A stretch of DNA of 64,000 nt, from positions 310,001 to 374,000 of the forward strand of contig NZ_JAUYGV010000007.1 of NCBI RefSeq assembly GCF_030690345.1, written 5' to 3'. The DNA comes from Rheinheimera sp. (lineage in GTDB: Bacteria > Pseudomonadota > Gammaproteobacteria > Enterobacterales > Alteromonadaceae). Made by a program: the position numbers and the translations under genes. The notes beneath the pieces were generated by a model that was not told the origin of the DNA, made no database searches, and saw nothing but the letters and a program-made list of their open reading frames with translations. Positions 60,207-64,000 of the stretch are shown here, piece by piece (the first letter of the stretch is position 1; every line of letters begins with the position of its first letter).

Positions 60207-60962
60207 ATGTCTGCAATTACGGCGCCTTTAATTTCTCTGGACCAGGCCCGGGAGCTGGTACAGCTGCTGGAAATGGGGGAGCATGACTCTGCCAACGAAT
60301 TGGTGCAGCAATTGGCTGTGCCGGGTTCATCAGAGTTGTTTGCTGAAGTAGGTAAGTTAACACGCCAGCTGCACGACTCGTTAAAAAATTTCCAGATAGA
60401 CCCCTCACTGAACAACCTGCTTGAAGAAGATATTCCTGACGCGAAAAAGCGGCTTAATCATGTTATCGATATGACCGAGCAGGCTGCCAACCGTACTATG
60501 GACGCGGTAGAGTCGTGCTTACCCATTGCGGACCAAATTAGCCAAAAACTGGGCAGTATTCAGCCGCAGTGGCAAAAGCTGATGCAACGGCAAATGCAGT
60601 TAGGCGAGTTTAAATCGTTATGTCATAACCTCGATGCGTTTTTTCAGCAAGCCAGTGGTGATTCCAATACGCTGAACTCGTTGCTAACTGACGTATTAAT
60701 GGCGCAAGACTATCAGGATTTAACCGGTCAGATTTTGCGCAGGGTTATTGAGTTGGTGCGGGAAGTAGAAGAAAGTCTGATTGGTTTATTAACCGCGTTT
60801 GGCCAATCAAGTTTGATGGCGCCTGCTGCCGAGGCGAAGCCTGCAAAAAGTAAGCCCAAAGCACACGAAGCAGAAGGGCCTATTATTGATGCAGCAGAGC
60901 GTGATGATGTGGTCAGCGGTCAGGATGACGTCGATGATTTGTTATCCAGTTTAGGTTTTTAA
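60207..60962 (+). CDS. cheZ: Protein phosphatase CheZ
   Basis: LLTDVLMAQDYQDLTGQILRRVIELVREVEESLIGLL; C-terminal DDVDDLLSSLGF. Confidence 0.96.
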   Translation: MSAITAPLISLDQARELVQLLEMGEHDSANELVQQLAVPGSSELFAEVGKLTRQLHDSLKNFQIDPSLNNLLEEDIPDAKKRLNHVIDMTEQAANRTMDAVESCLPIADQISQKLGSIQPQWQKLMQRQMQLGEFKSLCHNLDAFFQQASGDSNTLNSLLTDVLMAQDYQDLTGQILRRVIELVREVEESLIGLLTAFGQSSLMAPAAEAKPAKSKPKAHEAEGPIIDAAERDDVVSGQDDVDDLLSSLGF

Positions 60963-60977
60963 CAGAGGTGTCATTGC

Positions 60978-63131
60978 ATGAGCTTTGATATGGACGAAGA
61001 TATACTGCAGGACTTTCTGGTTGAAGCCGGTGAAATCCTCGAATTACTGCAAGAGCAGTTGGTAGAGCTGGAGAATAATCCGGACGACGCCAATTTACTC
61101 AATGCAATTTTCCGTGGTTTCCATACAGTAAAAGGCGGCGCCGGTTTCCTGTCATTAACTGAGTTGGTTGATGCCTGCCATGGTGCAGAGAACGTGTTCG
61201 ACATTCTGCGCACCGGTAAGCGCCGTGTTACGCCTGAGCTGATGGACGTTATTCTGCAGTCACTCGACAGCATTAATGAAATGTTTGTTGAAGTGCAAAA
61301 TCGTCAACCGTTAACACCTGCCTCTCCTGCCATACTTGAAGCTTTGCACCATTACAGCGAACCGGAGTCGGCTTCAAACCCGGCACCTGTTGTCGCTAAA
61401 GCTGCACCTGCGCCGGCAGAGCCTGAGCCGGTTGCGCCGTCGTCCGGTGGCAGTGTAGACGATATTACCGAAGAAGAATTTGAACGCATGATGGATGAGC
61501 TGCACGGCAAAAAAGGCGTCGCAGCCGCCAGCCCTGCACCCGCCGCAGCGGTAGCGAGCTCCTCCGGTAGTGAAGATATTACTGACGATGAGTTTGAATC
61601 TATTCTTGATCAGCTGCATGGCAAGGGCTCCTTTATTCCGGATAGCGCCGCTGCAGCAGAGAAAGCGGCTCCCGCACCTGCAGCAACGTCCGGCGCGGCA
61701 GCGAAGAAATCAGATGACGAAATAGACGATGCTGAATTTGAGGCCTTACTGGACCAATTACACGGTAAAGGTAAGGCCCCGGTAGAAGTGGCTAAACCGG
61801 CCGCAGCATCAGCGCCGGCTGCAGCAGCTGCCGCTCCGGCTAAAGCCGCGGTTGCCGAAACTAAGGTTGCACCGGCAGCTCCGGTAGCAGCAGATAAAGC
61901 TGCTGCCGCACAACAAGCTGCTCAGGTAGAGACCACAGTGCGGGTTGATACCAAACGTTTAGATCAGATCATGAACATGGTTGGTGAGCTGGTGCTGGTG
62001 CGTAACCGCCTGGTCAGCTTATCCACCACAGCGCAAAATGAAGAAATGAGTAAAGCCATTTCTAATCTGGATGTGGTTACTGCCGATATCCAGGGCGCGG
62101 TGATGAAAACGCGGATGCAACCGATTAAAAAAGTATTTGGTCGTTTCCCGCGGGTAGTACGCGACTTAGCGCGTTCGCTGCATAAAGATATTGAGCTGGT
62201 ATTAGAAGGCGAAGAAACCGATCTGGATAAAAACCTGGTAGAAGCGCTGGCTGATCCTTTAGTGCATTTGGTGCGCAACTCGGTAGACCATGGTATTGAA
62301 ATGCCGGATGTTCGGCAAAAAGCCGGTAAAAACCGTACCGGTACAGTTAAATTGGCTGCAGCTCAGGCCGGTGACCATATTTTGCTGACTATCCATGATG
62401 ATGGTGCCGGTATGGATCCGGAAAAACTCAAAGGTATCGCCATTAAGCGCGGCATCCTTGATACCGACGCGGCAGCCAGAATGTCGGATACAGAAGCCTT
62501 TAACCTGATTTTCGCGCCCGGGTTTTCTACTAAGGAGCAAATTTCTGACATCTCCGGCCGCGGTGTCGGCATGGATGTGGTAAAAACCAAGATCACCCAA
62601 TTAAACGGTACTGTGCATATTCACTCCAAGATGGGTGAGGGCACCTTACTGGAAATTAAAGTACCGCTGACTTTGGCTATATTGCCAACCCTGATGGTTA
62701 TTGTCGGCAAGCAAACCTTTGCTTTACCGCTGGCAGGTGTTAGCGAAATATTCCATCTGGACTTAAACAAAACCAATGTCGTTGATGGTCAGTTAACTGT
62801 GGTGGTGCGTAATAAAGCCATACCGCTGTTCTTCCTCGAGCACTGGCTGGTGAAAGGGTCAGACAAAAAACGCCGCCGCGAACAAGGCCATGTGGTCATA
62901 GTGCAAATTGGCACCCAGCAAGTTGGTTTTGTGGTTGACTCGTTGATTGGCCAGGAAGAAGTTGTAATTAAACCGCTGGATGCCTTATTGCAGGGCACGC
63001 CGGGGATGGCCGGCGCAACGATAACGTCTGACGGTGGTATAGCGCTGATCCTTGATGTGCCTAACCTGCTGAAACATTATGCGAAGAAATCAAAGATCAA
63101 ATTTGATCGCTTCAATAAAATTAATGCCTAA
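60978..63131 (+). CDS. cheA: Chemotaxis histidine kinase CheA
   Basis: HPt domain FRGFHTVKGGAGFL; P3-P4-P5 domains. Confidence 0.97.
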   Translation: MSFDMDEDILQDFLVEAGEILELLQEQLVELENNPDDANLLNAIFRGFHTVKGGAGFLSLTELVDACHGAENVFDILRTGKRRVTPELMDVILQSLDSINEMFVEVQNRQPLTPASPAILEALHHYSEPESASNPAPVVAKAAPAPAEPEPVAPSSGGSVDDITEEEFERMMDELHGKKGVAAASPAPAAAVASSSGSEDITDDEFESILDQLHGKGSFIPDSAAAAEKAAPAPAATSGAAAKKSDDEIDDAEFEALLDQLHGKGKAPVEVAKPAAASAPAAAAAAPAKAAVAETKVAPAAPVAADKAAAAQQAAQVETTVRVDTKRLDQIMNMVGELVLVRNRLVSLSTTAQNEEMSKAISNLDVVTADIQGAVMKTRMQPIKKVFGRFPRVVRDLARSLHKDIELVLEGEETDLDKNLVEALADPLVHLVRNSVDHGIEMPDVRQKAGKNRTGTVKLAAAQAGDHILLTIHDDGAGMDPEKLKGIAIKRGILDTDAAARMSDTEAFNLIFAPGFSTKEQISDISGRGVGMDVVKTKITQLNGTVHIHSKMGEGTLLEIKVPLTLAILPTLMVIVGKQTFALPLAGVSEIFHLDLNKTNVVDGQLTVVVRNKAIPLFFLEHWLVKGSDKKRRREQGHVVIVQIGTQQVGFVVDSLIGQEEVVIKPLDALLQGTPGMAGATITSDGGIALILDVPNLLKHYAKKSKIKFDRFNKINA

Positions 63132-63143
63132 AGAGAGATAATT

Positions 63144-64000
63144 ATGGCGATTAAGGTGTTAGTGGTCGACGATTCAAGCTTTTTTCGTCGCCGCCTGACA
63201 GAAATCCTGGCAAAGGATGGCGATATTGAAGTTATCGACACAGCCAATAATGGCAGGGAAGCTGTAGATAAAGCCTTAGCGCTGAAGCCTGATGTTATTA
63301 CCATGGATGTGGAAATGCCGGTATTAGACGGCATTTCGGCTGTGCGCGAAATTATGCAACAGCAGCGTATTCCTATTCTGATGTTCTCTTCATTAACACA
63401 TGAAGGAGCAAAAGCCACCTTTGATGCACTTGAAGCCGGCGCGGTAGATTTTTTACCGAAAAAGTTTGAAGACATTGCCCGTGACAAAGATGAAGCCGGG
63501 CAATTACTACGCGACAGGGTTAAAGCCGTAGCGCGTAAACGCCAGCCGGGCAGAACCACCTTTAGCAGCAGCTCTGCTGCGCGTACTGAAACCCCTGCAC
63601 CGCGTTTAAGCGAGCGTCCGGCGTTAACCCGTACGGCATTTGAACGGCCAAAGTTAAGCGACAGAGTCGCCGCGCCGACGCGTAGCGCTAATTTCCAGGC
63701 CAGCGGTAAGAGTTATAAGCTGGTGGCAATAGGCACCTCAACCGGCGGACCGGTAGCATTACAGCGCATTATTACCGCACTACCGGCGAACTTCCCGTTG
63801 CCAATTGTATTAATTCAGCATATGCCGGCTGCTTTTACCGGTGCTTTCGCTCAGCGCTTAAACTCGTTGGCCAAAATTGAAGTGCGCGAAGCCGCTGACA
63901 ATGATGTGCTGCGACCAGGCGTAGCCTATCTGGCACCCGGTGGTAAACAAATGCTGATCGAGGGTAATGAGCGCGAGGCGCGGTTACGTATAAAAGAAGA
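63144..64000 (+). CDS. cheB: Protein-glutamate methylesterase CheB (truncated by window end)
   Basis: My reading of the frame from ATG 63144: [22 protein letters not shown]...[47 protein letters not shown]. Confidence 0.95.
   Translation, partial: MAIKVLVVDDSSFFRRRLTEILAKDGDIEVIDTANNGREAVDKALALKPDVITMDVEMPVLDGISAVREIMQQQRIPILMFSSLTHEGAKATFDALEAGAVDFLPKKFEDIARDKDEAGQLLRDRVKAVARKRQPGRTTFSSSSAARTETPAPRLSERPALTRTAFERPKLSDRVAAPTRSANFQASGKSYKLVAIGTSTGGPVALQRIITALPANFPLPIVLIQHMPAAFTGAFAQRLNSLAKIEVREAADNDVLRPGVAYLAPGGKQMLIEGNEREARLRIKE

Overview
This 64 kb window is a near-complete polar-flagellum and chemotaxis locus of a gammaproteobacterium. From gene content it looks Alteromonadales/Rheinheimera/Shewanella-like, but taxonomy is an inference. 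Order: flgD-flgE-[extra secreted gene]-flgFGHIJKL; four tandem short flagellins; flaG-fliD-fliS-(fliT-like); a large Maf/DUF115 flagellin glycosyltransferase; an accessory glycan operon (glycosyltransferase-like, WbqC, methyltransferase, PglD/NeuD-like acyltransferase, beta-propeller, PhyH dioxygenase, WecE/RffA-like aminotransferase); two lone methyltransferases; a leftward pseBCFGIH-rmlA operon; a divergent truncated flagellin paralog; flrABC; fliEFGHIJKLMNOPQR-flhB; flhA-flhF-flhG-fliA; cheY-cheZ-cheA-cheB (cut by the window end). By eye I found a consistent promoter map. There are five sigma28 (FliA)-type promoters (each of the four flagellins and flaG, all with 11-nt spacing). There are six sigma54-type GG-N10-GC promoters (flgF, glycan operon, pse operon, flrB, fliE, flhA). 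The most interesting points are the accessory glycan operon with its apparent sigma54 promoter, the duplicated module in Maf, the promoter-less flagellin-like paralog beside pseB, a triple EFExxLDQLHGKG motif in the CheA linker, terminator/sigma54-promoter fusions at operon joints, and distinct structured leaders on near-identical flagellin genes. No rRNA, tRNA, CRISPR array or transposable element was recognised.
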